Notes: generated by a model from the letters alone, not told the origin. A stretch of 64,000 nucleotides of DNA from Acorus gramineus (GCA_030737835.1 CM060851.1:5670615-5734614), one strand, 5' to 3'; shown: positions 9,363 through 22,228, counted from the first letter of the stretch. Numbers and translations: made by a program.

Positions 9363-12232
9363 ATGAGCTTTGCTTTTAGAGGGACAAGAGCTGACATAGA
9401 GAATGGATTTCCTGGAATCATTCCAGAAAGACGTGGAATGGTAAGGTTCTTGATGTGTTTAGTTTTGTTTGTTTGAAATAGGCCATAAATATCGTGGGTG
9501 TTTTTTTTCCCTATATTTTGTTTATATGGCATCTAAATTACTATTTTTGTTATGTCTCAGCGCATGTATGCTGGGGGTCGGCCAGTTAACACTAATTCAA
9601 TGGCATTCCTTGTCACAGGTATCCTATATGCTTTAGAGTTGTTATTCTATTCTTTTGTTTCGGTTCTAACAACTGTTCATATTCTGCAGTTCTTCTCTTG
9701 TTTATGATTCTTAACTCCCATCAAATGTCTCCAAATTTTCTGGTACTAAATCACCTTCTAATGAATTCACTTGAGAATAATGCCAGTTTATGGTGTAAGT
9801 GGATGCATTATTGAGCTGTCTTCATCTTTTCTCCTGGTGTAGCTTTGGTTGGTTTTGGGTGTGTTTCTTCTTGCCACAAGTCTTAGGATGTATGCGACTT
9901 GTCAGCAGCTCCAAGCCCAGGCCCAAGCTCACGCTGCTGCTGCCAGTGGCCTGCTTGGAGGTACTGAATTACGGCTGCACATGCCTCCATCTATTGCCTT
10001 TGCAAGCAGAGGGCGCTTGCAAGGTCTCCGGCTCCAGCTCGCTCTTCTTGACCGAGAGTTTGATGACCTTGGTATGGAATTTTAATTAATTGTTATCCCT
10101 TAGCTGCTCAACCAACTTTCTTGATGGTTTCAGAACGTTTTAAAGAACCAACCTTTTATTATGTTGATTGCCTTTGGTGGCACTGGCTAATCCAAAGTCA
10201 TCAATTTAGAGAAGTTACAAATTATTTGTAGGATTTATCTGTCACCTTACTTGTACATTGATGATTTGGATTGTCTTTCAATAGGCTGTTTGAAGAAATA
10301 TGAGGATCATTGATATCAGAAATTGAAATCTTCACTTGCAGATTATGATGCTTTAAGAGCACTGGATTCTGAAAATTCTCCTGGAGCTCCTTCAATGAGT
10401 GAGGAAGAGATTAATGCTCTGCCGGTTCACAAATACAAGGCTCAGTCTCGTCATGGATCTTCTGGTGGCCCTCAAAGGCAACCTATCATTTTTTTTCTCT
10501 TTTCACTTCGATTTAAGTAAGGCATTTGACATTTTTCTGAGAAATATACAACTATTGTCACTTGCTCTTTTAAATAGGGAAGGGTCACCACAACAAGCAT
10601 CATCGTCAGCCACTTTGACTGAGGTAATCTTCATGTTCACCATTCAATTTGCAATTTTCCATGGTCAAATGCTTCATAAATACAAAAAATCCTTAATTTT
10701 TGCTTGCCTCTTTGCTGTGAGAATTTGTTATAAAATCAAATTTCAATTCCTAGTGGCATCTGGGCAGTTGCATTTTTGTTTCCTTGAGTGAAAGGAAGAT
10801 ATTTATTAGTTTATTTTAGAGAATGATAGTTTATTAGTTTTTTCTGATAAGAGGGAAATTTAAACTAAATTAAACATCTAATGCTTTAAGTTGGAGCGGC
10901 ATCCATTCGTTGTGCATTTAATAGCAAATCATTTTAGAGCGTTTTAATCTTGGTCAATGATTCTGTTTGCTTTCTTTTGTACCTTTGGCTTGTCCTTTGT
11001 TACTTAATTGAAAGAGGTAGCAGGCCTACCAATAATTCTCAATAAAAAAAAAATCTAGGTCAATGGATAGGAGAATCTGCAGACTAATGTACACAACGTC
11101 CAGTTGAAGCAATATAAGATTTCCATGATTAGAGTTAAATGGAAAATATTTGCTTTACAATATTTGTATTCTGAAACATCTGGTTGACTGTTTTACTAAT
11201 TCCTTGTGCTTGTATTGAGCAGAAAAAACTAGATTCTGCCCGGGCGGATGGAAGTGGAAAATCTGATGATGAACTGACATGTAGTGTTTGCCTGGAACAA
11301 GTCAATGTTGGAGAACTTATACGGAGTTTGCCTTGTCTGCATCAGGTAGCTGCTTTTATTTTTGAACTGTGTTGTACACCAATATTGTATAAAATTGGTT
11401 ATATTTTGGTAGCATTTTCCTGACACCTGTTTTTGTGTGATTTTTCTATGGGAATGCTTTCTTCTGAAAATCTTTAGGAAATGTCATGAACCCAATTGTA
11501 TTTGCAGTAAATATTTTTAATTTTTTTGTTCTCGAAAACTAATCAATTGAATGTTTGTAACTACTCAAAGTAAGAAAACTGATTTAATACAAGGATGGTT
11601 AAAACTGATTTAATACAAGGATCGTTATAAAATGCTATTCCATGTTATGAACATTATTTTTTCTTTGGCTGATCATACGCAAGATCAATTTTCTTTCTTC
11701 TTTTTTAAACCAAACTTTTATGATTTTGAAGCTCTTAATGACAAGACAATGACCATTTTTATTATGATTGTTATTTACTTTTTTTTTTCCATGGGAGTTG
11801 GAAATAATTGAATAAACCAAGGGCTGTCACAATGTTCCTTTTGTTTTGCATGCCTGGTTATAGAGGAAGTGGGTTTGTTGTTTTCAGAAACATTTTTGAA
11901 ATGTCATGATGAATGATGATGGTGTGATGAAGTTTGGGGAAGTTTTTTTTCTTCTGGAAACCTGAATAATGCAATGATACGATTACTTGCTTATTTACTC
12001 TTTTATAATTCAAATGCTATAACATGTAAAATTATTATGTCAGTATTCAAGAGATTTTTTTATTGTTCTATTGTCAATATTGTCTGACATATCTACCTTG
12101 TCACAGTTTCATTCAAGCTGCATCGACCCATGGCTGCGGCAGCAAGGCACGTGCCCTGTTTGTAAATACAAGGTGAGCTCAGGGTGGCAGGATGGTGAGG
12201 AGACTGGATCAGATGCTTCATTCATGGTGTAA
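9363..12232 (+). CDS. SDIR1: SDIR1-like RING-H2 E3 ubiquitin ligase
   Basis: Eight coding exons read as 9363-9440, 9561-9618, 9690-9742, 9843-10071, 10342-10464, 10583-10623, 11223-11345 and 12107-12232, giving 276 residues (Arabidopsis SDIR1 is about 273). The start MSFAFRGTRADIENGF matches the family N-terminus. Two membrane segments follow (about residues 40-58 and 63-82), then a coiled QQLQAQAQAHAAAA stretch, the conserved RGRLQGLRLQLALLDREFDD block and MSEEEINALP. The RING-H2 domain runs from C214 to C254 (CSVC, CLHQFHSSC, CPVC), and the tail ends ASFMV. SDIR1 is an ER-membrane E3 ligase acting positively in ABA, salt and drought signalling; that role is transferred from the family. The exon 5/6 junction (10464/10583) is the least certain; an acceptor at 10577 is an alternative. 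Confidence 0.93.
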
Positions 12233-12464
12233 CAATCACTTACAAAACATATTTAGTTGATGGTATCCTTAACCTTTGGCAGTTCAAGCTGAATTCCATG
12301 TTAGTGGAATTGTATAATCAATGTTTTCAGTATGATATATATGTTTTCATATATATCTATAAAAGTTGTTTCATGACCCAACTTTCATTGCTCAAAGATG
12401 AACGTACCATTTTCTGTATCAATGTCATCTTGGCCTCAACTCTGCTTCTTCAGTTTTGAGGGTC
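12228..12464 (+). repeat. SDIR1 3' UTR segment duplicated at 21998-22228
   Basis: The segment starting at the SDIR1 stop codon region (TGTAACAATCACTTACAAAA) recurs at 21998-22228 with small differences and a short indel near the TATATA stretch. Similarity ends abruptly at GAGGGTCT in both. Here it is the 3' UTR of SDIR1. The second copy has no SDIR1 coding sequence and marks the start of the second duplicated block. Confidence 0.9.
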
Positions 12465-14364
12465 TGTAGTATTGATGTATTTGACTGAATATCTATTTGT
12501 AAATATATGTCATGTGATTTAGTGTTTCATTGATTTCTATAATGGGCATGGTTAGGTTTTCTGTGTATCTTTAATAGAAAATGAATTATATTTTGAACGA
12601 GTTGAAGTGTATCTTTTCATTTTTTTTTTTTTGGCAGAGGGTAGGTGATGATGACAGGAATGACTGACTGAATGTATCAGCATTTTGAAACAAGTTTCTG
12701 TAGGAATTGTTCTAGGATGGGGGCCACAAAAAGGAAGATACCATCAAACTTCTATCCCACTTGTTATTCCAAGTTGCCAAAGTTGTTCCAGTGATTCAAA
12801 CTTCCCTACTTATATGGAAAATAACAGGTCTTGTGACTTTTGCTTCTGTGGGATCATAAATTCAAACCCAATAAGTGTTCCTGATATCTTCCCAAAATCA
12901 AACAGATATCATTTTGGGCTATAATTAGTGAACTTGCAAAATTTGACTTTCATCATGCCCGGGGGAAAAAAAACATCAACCCCTTCACAGTTCACATTGA
13001 CCTAAAATTTTTGGTCTCACACAACAAACAGAGAGAAACCATTGCATTCTCTATTCATTCATTCATTCACCACCACCACGACCACCACCTCTCCATTAAT
13101 AGTCCATCCAGTATGGTCTTTGATTCAATGCAATTAGGTAAGTGGGAGGACAGTTTATCTCCATTTTGTATAAAAAATGATTAGGATAAATTATGAACAG
13201 TTCTCCTAATTTTGAAATGAAAATGGAAATATTTTTTTTCTACTTAAAGGCTTGGATAACATTTATCGTAATTTTTTGTCTCAATTTTGACAAATGTAAA
13301 TATGAACAAATTTTATCATTTTTTTATCATTTAAAATTAGGACAACTTATCCTTAAAACCTTAACTCATCGCCAAACTTTAAAGAATATGTTCACATGCT
13401 CAAGTCTGACTTTGATCAGTTAATGATAAAAATAATTCTCAGTGAGTTATTCTACTCATCCCGTTTATTTAAATAAAAAATTGATTCGTTACATTGTATC
13501 TTATATCTAATCCACCCCACGAGTTCAACATACAAGATGTCTTTTATGTTTAAAAATAGTTTGACGTGAATCATTGTCCATCGGGAACCAGAAATCTTAT
13601 TTCTAGTCGACATAGACGATGTCTTCTATGTTTAATGTGGTTCGACATGGATCATGTCGACCGGGAAACCGGTGGATCAAAGACAAATGAAATTTTGGTT
13701 GATTATCAACATCACATCGCATATCGTGTATGGAATGACAATATACTTTAATACACTATGTATATGATAACCTATATTGATTTGGGTGTATGACGATCGT
13801 TCTTTGTTGGTGTCGTTAACAAAAAAAAAAACATTGAAGGGCTGGAATATATTGGATGAATCATTGACCTTCATGAACAGTAAAACAAATTAGTTTGTGG
13901 TCATTGGTTGTAATATATCAACATTGTGTCTTTCACTTTTATTTTCTAGATTCATAATATAAACACATTGGTGATTGGGTCACAAATATTATAATTCAAT
14001 AAGATTTTATTACATCAAATGTTTTAACACTTTATCATAAATGTAAGTCCAGGTCATCAATGTAATAGTCGACCCTTTTATTAACGGGTAAAACGTGGTA
14101 TGTGAACTCAAAAGGGATTAGGTTATGATTTGGATGCCAAACCTCAATCTCTGAAGATAAATTGGCATCCTTTTAACCATTGTTGAATTTATAAAAACCC
14201 TATGCTTATCTTGATCAATGAGGATTGGATTAGGGACCACAATCCATGGCACAGAGAAAAATATCCAAGACCTTGAGAGTGATATAGCAACCTATTTCTG
14301 TTCCTAGAGTTTTTGGAGAAAGATAATAAAAGAATAGTCATTGAAAGAGATTTTCTCATTCTTT
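12465..14364. other. intergenic, no gene; small direct repeat
   Basis: AT-rich sequence. Two imperfect direct copies of about 55-60 bp lie near 13531-13590 and 13615-13672; each contains GATGTCTT.TATGTTTAA, GTTYGAC and ATCGGG/ACCGGG. No frame is convincing, including 12685-12924. No RNA gene was recognised. Confidence 0.5.
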
Positions 14365-14383
14365 AACAACCACCCTAGCATAC

Positions 14384-14647
14384 AGGCAGAGATAGTCTTC
14401 CGAGCTCGACCATAAGGTCAACCATGAGGGGTCCCCAGTGGTCATAGCAAAATGGTTCATGGCTTAACGGTGTCACCCATAGGTCCTGAGTTCGAGTCTT
14501 GACGCTGACTTAACCATCTATTTATTGACGATTATTCAAAAGAATTTTTTGTGAGGTCGAGGCAAACATGCGGAGGTTGCCTTCCCAGCTCAACCGTAAA
14601 GTCAGCCACGGAAGGTCCCTGCGATATCATAAAAAAAAAAAAAAAAA
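14384..14647 (+). mobile_element. dimeric tRNA-derived SINE
   Basis: The main unit starts near 14433 (GTGGTCATAGCAAAATGG, A-box-like), has GAGTTCGAGTCTTGA near 14489 (B-box-like) and ends CAGCCACGGAAGGTCCCT plus a long A-run. The 49 bases before it (CTTCCGAGCTCGACCATAAG, CATGAGGGGTCCCC) match the 3' end of the same unit, so the insertion is a 5'-truncated monomer joined to a full one. Flanks repeat AACAACCACCCTAGCATAC at 14365-14383 and, with three extra bases, about 14648-14669. Duplication copy 2 has the uninterrupted site near 24115-24135. Confidence 0.85.
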
Positions 14648-14903
14648 AACAACCACCACCCTAGCATACCTATTGCATCACCCTATCAATCTAACAAAAC
14701 TAAAATTCCCTCAGCAAAGCCAACTTGGATTTTGACATGCCTCACTATCATTGTCAGCCAAAATATCTAAGTTAATTCAATGCACCGTGGTTGGAATACT
14801 GAGTCATTCGTTAGGCACAAAATCCATCTCTTGCTGGATCTCCAACTCAGAGCCCTTTTGACCTATTTGGTGGTCTTTTGATTGTAACACTCCCCAATTA
14901 TAC

Positions 14904-15095
14904 CCAGCAGTGACCATAGCATGATGGTAAATGTTTATATGTGTTAAAGGTATGTTTTAATATCGAGTCTTGACGCTAATTTAACCCCTGTGTATTTATG
15001 TGAATTTGAGTTTGAGAATACACAGACGAAGGTAGCCTATCCAACTTGACATTAGACCAGCTACATGGATACCTCCGTTATCGAAAAACAAAAAA
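14904..15095 (+). mobile_element. SINE-like retroposon
   Basis: It begins GCAGTGACCATAGCATGATGG. It contains ATCGAGTCTTGACGCTAATTT (a B-box-like core also in the element at 14384), a GCCTATCCAACTTGAC to CTCCGTTATCG tail, and a short A-rich end. It is most like the element at 1273. No equivalent is visible at the matching site in duplication copy 2. The duplication of target bases is unclear. Confidence 0.55.
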
Positions 15096-16297
15096 ATATC
15101 CCATGTAAAACAATTATCCAGTAGGAAATATATAAGCACCTAAGTTGTATGAAAAAGTGTGTTGATACACAGTAATTGATGTAGTCAAGTAGCGGACCAG
15201 AAATTTTTTTAAGAAGGATTTAAATTTAACAACTCATGTGTGTCTTGAAAACTTTTGTTATGATAATAAAAAGATCTCCCTTATCTTTTTCTATTTTTAT
15301 CCATTTAAATGATTAAAATATAGTATTTTTCAAAAAATGTATTATCTTAATTAGGTGGACGCTGAGTATCCTTGTGCCACTCAAACAATAACATATACAT
15401 AATTATCATTGTTGACTTTATCATTAAAATATTTTATTTCTCATAATCCTAAAAATTTAGGTAGATTTTCAAATTTGAAGCATTCATATAAAGAGTATTT
15501 CCAATTCTATACTTAAACCATTATCTAAATTTAAATTTGAATAAAAGTCACAAAAAACCCTCTCCAACCATTTATCTATCTCCATACCAAATCAAGCTTT
15601 TATTCAGATCTTTAGACTCAAATCTTTACCTAAATTTTCAATATTTTTTTCTCGTTATCTCTACATTTTCTTCCAATGTGACATTTTTTTTCCCTTCAAC
15701 TCTACCTTTAGTTGAATTATATTAGATGCCTTCCCACCCCCAAAATTTTCACCATCTCTTGAAACCTATATAAAAAAAATGGTATTCTTTCTTAAGTCTT
15801 TACCTTTGTTTTTTAATTTTTTATTTTTACTCCAATAAAAAATATTAATTTTATCTTTTTCAAAAAATTGGATTAGTATAATTTTAAATTTAAATATCTT
15901 GAAGGAAAAAAAAATTGAATAGTAAAAATGTTTGGGGAAAGACTTTGAAAATGTTTATAGGAAATAATTAGAAGAAAATATGAATTTTTAAAAAGATTTG
16001 AGTAAAATAAAAATGATGGTTAGAGACATATCATATCAAATTAAGTTTTTATTTAAATTTTAAGTAAAATTTAGATATGTTTTAAGTGAGGGGCGATTGC
16101 CTCAAACAGTTAATAAAACTATCTTCAATATTTTAAACGAAAGTTATGTACGACTTTTTTTTATGCCGCGTTCACCTAATTCAATTAAATAATAAAAAAA
16201 AAACCGAGAAGTGAAAGTAACGTTAACATCTCAACAATATCACTCCGTTATCTTCCATGCTATTATCCTTAAAAAAAAATAATTAAAATTTAATTAA
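15096..16297. other. intergenic, shared with copy 2, old repeat remnants
   Basis: AT-rich sequence partly alignable to 25200-25880. A segment starting AAGAGTATTTCCAATTCTATAC (about 15488) to about 16100 resembles the common plant AGAGCATCTCCAAC-type small DNA element and is present in both duplication copies. It therefore predates the duplication. No gene is supported. Confidence 0.45.
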
Positions 16298-16759
16298 AGG
16301 TACATGTGAACATCCATCTATTATTTTTAAGTCACTGTAAAATTTTAAGTATTTTTTAAATCCTTAAAATATTGAAAAATTATCTTTAAGCCCCTCCAGC
16401 TGGATATTGTTAAAAAATACCAAAGATGCCTCCATCCAATTATGTGAAAGTTAATAATGTACTGGGAAGTGCTAACAGTGTACTTGAGATACTTAACAAT
16501 GTATTGGAGAGTGTTTATGATGTATTGAAAGTCTGAAACAATTAGGCGGGGGGGGGGGGGGCACTCTATGCGAATGTTAACAATGTACAAGGAGTGTTAA
16601 CAGTGTACTGAAGTAATTGTGCGAGGGGAATTTTTGGTATTTTTGACAAGCATTCAGTTGAAGGGACTTAATGATAATTTTTCATTGTCTTAAATACCTA
16701 AAAAAACTTAGAAAAATTCCAGGAATGTAAAAATTATGGACGGGGGATCACATGGACCT
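16298..16759. mobile_element. long-TIR non-autonomous DNA element
   Basis: The left end AGGTACATGTGA and the right end TCACATGGACCT begin inverted repeats that can be followed for about 130 bp. Shared blocks include GAAAAATTATCTTTAAG on the left and, inverted, CTTAATGATAATTTTTC on the right. The core holds three or four degenerate repeats of AACARTGTAYTGRRAGTG. A C/G-run lies at 16545-16561. Copy 2 lacks it near 28080. Flanking AT-rich bases make the duplication hard to define. Confidence 0.65.
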
Positions 16760-17991
16760 CTAATTAATTTTTTAAAAAATTAAAGAAAATTATACATTCA
16801 ATTCATTGTACAACACGTATACATTCCTCAACTGTTTTATTTTTTTTCTTAAAATATATATACTCATCTAATAAAATACATTTTTAATTATAAACAAATG
16901 AAATATAAATCTAGATGAATCAATACATATTTTTTCTAACTATTTTTTTTTATTTTCTATATACTATAATAATAGAGTATATAATACACTAAAGCAATAT
17001 GAAATGTATAAACTACAAAACGGATGGTGGATCTATCAAAGCTATTGAAAAAAAACAAAGTACATAAAAAGTAGTTGTCACAGTAGTTGTCACACATATT
17101 GAGATGCATGTCGTGTCTCATAACCAATAAAATAAGGAAAACAATACATATATACATCCATGTCTGTATTTCCCAACCGTTTTAATTTTTTCAAAAATAT
17201 ATACTCTCCTAATTAAGTATGTATCATTATAAAAAAAATAAAATATATTTTTACATAAATCATTCCATATAAAAAATAAAAAAATTAATTTTTCATACAT
17301 GTAGTAAATATTTGTACTATATGGCTACAAAACAAATGGAATATATCATAACCCTTTAAAAAGTACAATAAAAAAAAAATTAATTGTCACATAATAATAA
17401 AATAAAATGACATTCATAAGTTAATGTTAGCCTCCATCAATCACTGACATAAATCCTAAAATCATTTCTAAATCTATTATCTCTAACTTTGATAGATAGA
17501 TCCAACAACACAGACATGATGCCATTTGAGATAAAAACAGCATTTGATTGTACGATTGAGTTTTGTTTGTGTTTGCAAGAAGCTGTTTCCACATTCATGC
17601 AATTAAACATTTTAACTGTAACAACTTACTACAGAGAGATTTTAGTTCAAAAGCTGAAGGAGTGAACTTCCTACATAAATAATTTTCAAATCCAAATTTC
17701 TACAAAATCAATTTTATAATAATACAATCAAATACATCCAAAGAAAACCTAAAAAATCTGAATAAATTTTTTATTAATATTATCAAATTCATAATAACTG
17801 GTATCTAACAAACCGTCCCCCAATTAAATAGGTACGTCCAGCAACGGAAACTTCAACGCCCCCTTAAAAAATATCCCAAAATCTGTCCTTCCTATTCTCT
17901 GGTGCAGTACACATTCCTCCAAGTCAATCAATCTAAATTTGTACTACACATATGATAATACACATATCCAGCTCAAAAAGCCCTCTTCACC

Positions 17992-18022
<31 letters not shown>
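16760..18022. other. ZIP-a upstream region
   Basis: AT-rich, alignable to 28080-29388 in copy 2. Just before the ATG is a T-run followed directly by an A-run of about 21 bases (about 17991-18022), which could fold back. No canonical TATA box was assigned. I saw no perfect zinc-deficiency element (TGTCGACA) in this stretch. Confidence 0.4.
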
Positions 18023-19907
18023 ATGGCCACCCCATCTTCCATGAAGCCCCTCAAACACCTAACCCTGACCCTCCCCATCCTCCTCTCCCTCCAAATCCTC
18101 CAAACCACCGCCCACGGCGGCTCCGACGACGATGACGGCGATGCCACAACCGGCAACCTCCATGGGAAGGGTCTGATCCTCGTAAAGATATGGTGTCTTC
18201 TCATCCTCCTCGTCTCCACTTTCGCCGGCGGCGTCTCCCCCTATTTTTACAGGTGTTGTTAAAATCAGAAATTAAAGAGAATGAATCATTTTTTTTTTAT
18301 TTTTTATTTTAGTTATAGGAGGGTATCGTTTGCCTTTTAAAGCAAAAGTTAATAAAAAAAATATTTAATTTTTCTTGTGATCAAAATTCTGATAACTTTT
18401 TTTCATTTATAAATTAGTGCATGAACACACCCAAAAAATACTAAAATTCTCTGATACATATAAATACCTCTAACAGGTGGAACGAGAGCTTCCTCTTGTT
18501 GGGGACCCAATTCGCCGGCGGTGTCTTCTTGGGGACCTCTCTCATGCACTTCTTGAGCGACTCGAACGAGACGTTCGGGGATTTGACGTCGAAGACGTAC
18601 CCCTTCGCGTTCATGCTCGCGTCGGCCGGGTATCTGCTCACCATGCTTGGGGACTGTGTGATTGCGGCGCTGACAAAGAGAGCTGGTGGTGGTGGTGGTG
18701 GGTCTCAGGTGAAGGTTGAGGGGGTGGAGAAGGGGGCGGCGGCGGAGACGGAGGCGGAGGCAGCGGCGGTGGTGGTGGTGGGGGATCACCACCAGCCGGT
18801 GTTTGTGAGGACGTCGAGTTTGGGCGATACGATTCTTTTGATCGTCGCGCTTTGCTTTCACTCTGTGTTTGAGGGGATCGCAGTCGGCGTTTCGGGTAAG
18901 ATTTCTGTTGTGTTCAGTGTAATTCAGTTGATTTGATTCGATTTTGAGTCAATCCTAATTGAATTATAGTGTTATTATATTTAATTCAAATATAAAAAAG
19001 AACCTGAATTTGAAATTGAATCTTTAAACTCATAGTTGAATCGAATTTGGTTAGTCAATCTGAATTGAATTAAGTCTGGTCCTGTTGAAATATATGAATT
19101 CAGAAAATATATCATTACAAATAAATAATTTTAAAGTATAAACTGATGATGAATGGATATTGATCTCAAAGATTACTAGAATAGAGAGTTTGGGAAAGTT
19201 AATAGTGAGTATAAAATATGGACAAATTAACAACTAACTAGTTTGAGAAGTTTGGTTCGATTTGATTCTGTTTAGTTCGATTTTTTGGAATGTGAAGTCA
19301 TTCCCGTTTTTTGTTCAACCTCTGATCCAACCAAATTAAATATTTTCTAGAAGAGAACTTTATAAGGAGGGTCCACACATGAATTTTCCATGCCTTCAAC
19401 ACATAAGGTTGTGCATAGGATGTGAAAAGTAAAAAAAGTACATATGAATATGGAAATCTTGATATCTGATTCGTATCCGATCCATTGACATCCTTACTAA
19501 CGCCTTATTCAGGCACCAAAGCGGAAGCGTGGAGGAACCTATGGACGATATGCTTGCACAAGATCTTCGCGGCCATTGCCATGGGCATTGCGCTCCTCCG
19601 GATGCTCCCGACGCGGCCGTTCCTGATGACGGCCGTCTACTCCTTCGCCTTCGCCGTCTCGAGCCCTATTGGGGTGGGCATCGGGATCGCGATCGACGCC
19701 ACCACGCAGGGCGCCACCGCTGACTGGATCTACGCCATCTCCATGGGCATAGCCACTGGGGTCTTTGTCTATGTGGCCATAAACCACCTCATCGCCAAAG
19801 GGTTCAAGCCGAGCAAGCCTTCCCGTTTCGACACCCCCACATTCAAGTTCTTGGCCGTGCTCGCCGGAGTTGGGGTGATTGCGGTTGTCATGATCTGGGA
19901 CACATGA
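18023..19907 (+). CDS. ZIP-family metal transporter, ZIP2/ZIP11-like, copy a
   Basis: Three exons (18023-18252, 18477-18895, 19513-19907) encode 347 residues (AtZIP2 about 353). There is an N-terminal signal/membrane segment, an acidic SDDDDGD stretch, [20 protein letters not shown], then [16 protein letters not shown], a family signature. The variable loop (about residues 144-185) is Gly/Ala/Glu-rich with GDHHQ, a likely metal-binding site. The transport-site motifs are [10 protein letters not shown] (H205, E209) in TM IV and [11 protein letters not shown] (H232) in TM V. The C-terminus ends VVMIWDT. ZIP2-type proteins move Zn/Mn/Fe into the cytosol from outside or from stores; the substrate here is inferred. 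Exon junctions are all GT-AG and keep frame. Copy b at 29389 is a tandem paralogue. Confidence 0.92.
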
Positions 19908-20774
19908 TTTGAATTAGTGACATTTTGGTCTGGTACATGTGAAATGAATTATATGGTTATAGAAGTGTAGTTTTTTTTTTCATTTTGAGGGGCATGTGCG
20001 CATGTTTTAATGAGAATATGCAGAAGAAAGTCGGTGTGGTACAAGGGAAAATTTTGTGCTGTTTTCACCGTGTTGTTCCGAGGATGATACCTGTGTCTAA
20101 TTAATTTTATGTGTGATTCATTGTTATGAATACAATTGGTGATGAAATGGGACATAGTCAGTGTTGAATTCCATCTGTCTTTGACATGTATACACAACTG
20201 ATTCAGTGTTAATACATGCATGATTTACGATTTTTTTCAATAAAGAAATAAACATGTAGAACAATTTGAAGAAAATAACGTACCACAATGGTACATGCTT
20301 CAATCTCACTTCTCTAATTAAGTATGTACGCCTATAATTTTTGATTTGTGTGTATAGAATACATTCAAATAATTGGAGTATTACATCTCGTTCAGTGACA
20401 CCCCATAATTGGATTCAAGAGATGCGAAAGTGGCAAAGGCGGTGGCAGGGATAGGGTAGGACTTGCACAAGCTGAATTCAAAAATGAAGGATGGCATAGA
20501 AGTTGAATTATGTATGCTGTTGTGGTGATCAGGAGAGTACATACTTGATGTGTTTGGATCTAATTGTGTTAAAGACACATGAGATTTTTTTTTTTTTTAC
20601 AATGACGCGAACAGGACGACACAATCCCAACATACTACTGATACGGGCTCATAAACCTATAATAAATTGTGTACCAAACCGACGATACCTAGCCCTTAAA
20701 GCCTTTTTTTTTTTTTTCCACTTTGTGTTAAGAGACACGTGAGAATCAGATGTCAACAACGTCATATAAAGATA
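19908..20774. other. ZIP-a 3' region
   Basis: Probable 3' UTR then intergenic sequence, alignable to 32325-33490 of copy 2. Shared anchors include ACATGTGAAATGAATTAT and GATTCAAGAGATGC. Short frames here have no recognisable product. Confidence 0.5.
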
Positions 20775-20953
20775 GTCCGAGGGTGGTAATTTTCTAGTTG
20801 GGTTTCTGTAGCTCGTTTTACTAGCTGCGGGCGGATCGCAAATCTCTTATGATCCAACCGCAGTTTTGTGTTTTTTTGTGTTTGGTTTTCTTGTTTGTTT
20901 CTCTTCTTCATCTCTGCTTTATTTGGGGCTTTCAGGCCTTTTCTCAAAAAAAA
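20775..20953 (+). mobile_element. poly(A) retroposon, copy-1 specific
   Basis: A 179-bp segment starting GTCCGAGGGTGG and ending CTCAAAAAAAA. It is flanked by near-identical 14-base repeats, GTCATATAAAGATA (20761-20774) and GTCATAAATATAAA (20954-20967). Copy 2 has the empty site GTTATATAAAGATAAATGCG near 33481. The A-tail and target duplication show L1-type retroposition. I could not see clear pol III A/B boxes, so it may be a SINE or a truncated LINE 3' end. Confidence 0.75.
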
Positions 20954-21570
20954 GTCATAAATATAAAATGCGTGATATTTTGATAAATATTATTTAAAGT
21001 AAAGTAATTTTAAAAAAATGTTTTTTTTGTCACATCCATGACACCCCTTACTAGTGTACCCAGTCAAGGACTCAAGGTAGATAGTGAACTTTTTTTTTTT
21101 TAAACTTTAAAAAGGGCTTGGACTAATCTACATATACGTAATTTAGTTCTTGTTTAAGTTAAAAAAAAAAAAAATGGAATAGGATGGAAAATGAATGAAT
21201 AGCACAATCAAACACTGCCTAAGATTGATATGATAGGAAAAATCTAAGATTGATAATGATATGCAAATCGGGTCGGAGTTTCCAACATAGAGAAAGGATC
21301 TGGGCTCTCTTTTGGGCCATAACATCAACAACATAAGGCCTAGAGTCCACAGATTGATTCTATGGGTGTAGTAAGAAAGTAAAATGATATTCATTTTTGT
21401 AATTATTTTATTATAATTTTTTGAAGCTATGTACTTGTCTAATGAGATAGATACTCTTACAAAAGATGAAATTTACTCAAGTGAAATTAAATGCTTATAT
21501 TTTTATATTTTTTTCTAATACTATATGTAAAAGTTATATATTGCATTAGAGATTTCATATACTCCACTAA

Positions 21571-21803
21571 GGGTCTGTTTGAAAATACGTTTGAAAAATA
21601 AGATTTTAAATAAAGTGGCTTAAATAGACTTGATTTCTGGAAAACACATTTTCTGTGTTTTTTAAAAAATAACATTTTTGTACTGAAAGCTATAAGTAAC
21701 TTTTTAATTAAGTCTGTTTTTTAGAATGCGTTTGATAACACTTTTCAGTTTTCTGCTTAATTGAAAGCAGAATTCTCTTATTTAAGTGTTGCCAAATGCC
21801 CCC
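21571..21803. mobile_element. Tourist-like MITE, copy-1 specific
   Basis: The ends GGGTCTGTTTG and CAAATGCCCCC are partial inverted repeats, flanked by TAA on both sides (21568-21570 and 21804-21806), as in PIF/Harbinger MITEs. Copy 2 lacks it: the corresponding sequence near 40672-40695 runs straight through. The 233-bp body is AT-rich and non-coding. Confidence 0.7.
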
Positions 21804-22228
21804 TAAGACTATAAGAATGACTAGATATCTTAGCGCATGTTAAATAAAGCTCAAATCAAACATGATTTTGATACCCTTTCATTGCCTCAACCACTTTTGT
21901 AATGATGTCTTTTTCTCTAATCTAGTATATATTATGTTAGACTTGTATATACGAACAGTGGAGCATATATATACACTAAAGATTTCATATACTACGTTGT
22001 AACAATCACTTACAAAACATATTTAGTTGATGGTATCCTTAACCTCTGGCAGTTCAAGCTGCAATCTATGTTAATGGAATTGTATAATCAATGTTTTCAG
22101 TATGATATATATATCTATAAAAGTTGTTTCATAACCCAACTTTCATTGCTCAAAGATGAACATACCATTTTCTGTATATCAATATCATCTTGGACTCAAC
22201 TCTACTTCTCCAGTTTTGAGGGTCTTTG

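Larger units (their letters stand above)
12228..21995 (+). repeat. tandem segmental duplication, copy 1 (ZIP-a block)
   Basis: Homology to copy 2 is visible at several anchors. These are the SDIR1 3' UTR (12228 with 21998), AAACGTGGTATGTGAAC (about 14092 with 23845), the ZIP gene (18023 with 29389), GTTGGATTCAAGAGATGC-type sequence downstream (about 20410 with 33186), and GATTGATAATGATATGCAA (about 21251 with 39405). It ends at TTCATATACTAC (21995), whose partner is at 40883. Between anchors the copies differ by many insertions and deletions, and 12465-14080 has no clear partner. Confidence 0.85.

Noticed and set aside
13600-13670. GTCGAC-containing words as a zinc-deficiency response element
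   Set aside because: Only partial matches to the palindromic motif and more than 4 kb from the ZIP-a start.
14430-14500. True tRNA gene from the A/B-box-like words
   Set aside because: The sequence cannot fold into a cloverleaf and sits in a SINE with a poly(A) tail and target duplication.
18403-18861. Minus-strand 152-residue frame over ZIP-a exon 2
   Set aside because: His/Arg-rich antisense shadow, and its counterpart appears at ZIP-b for the same reason.
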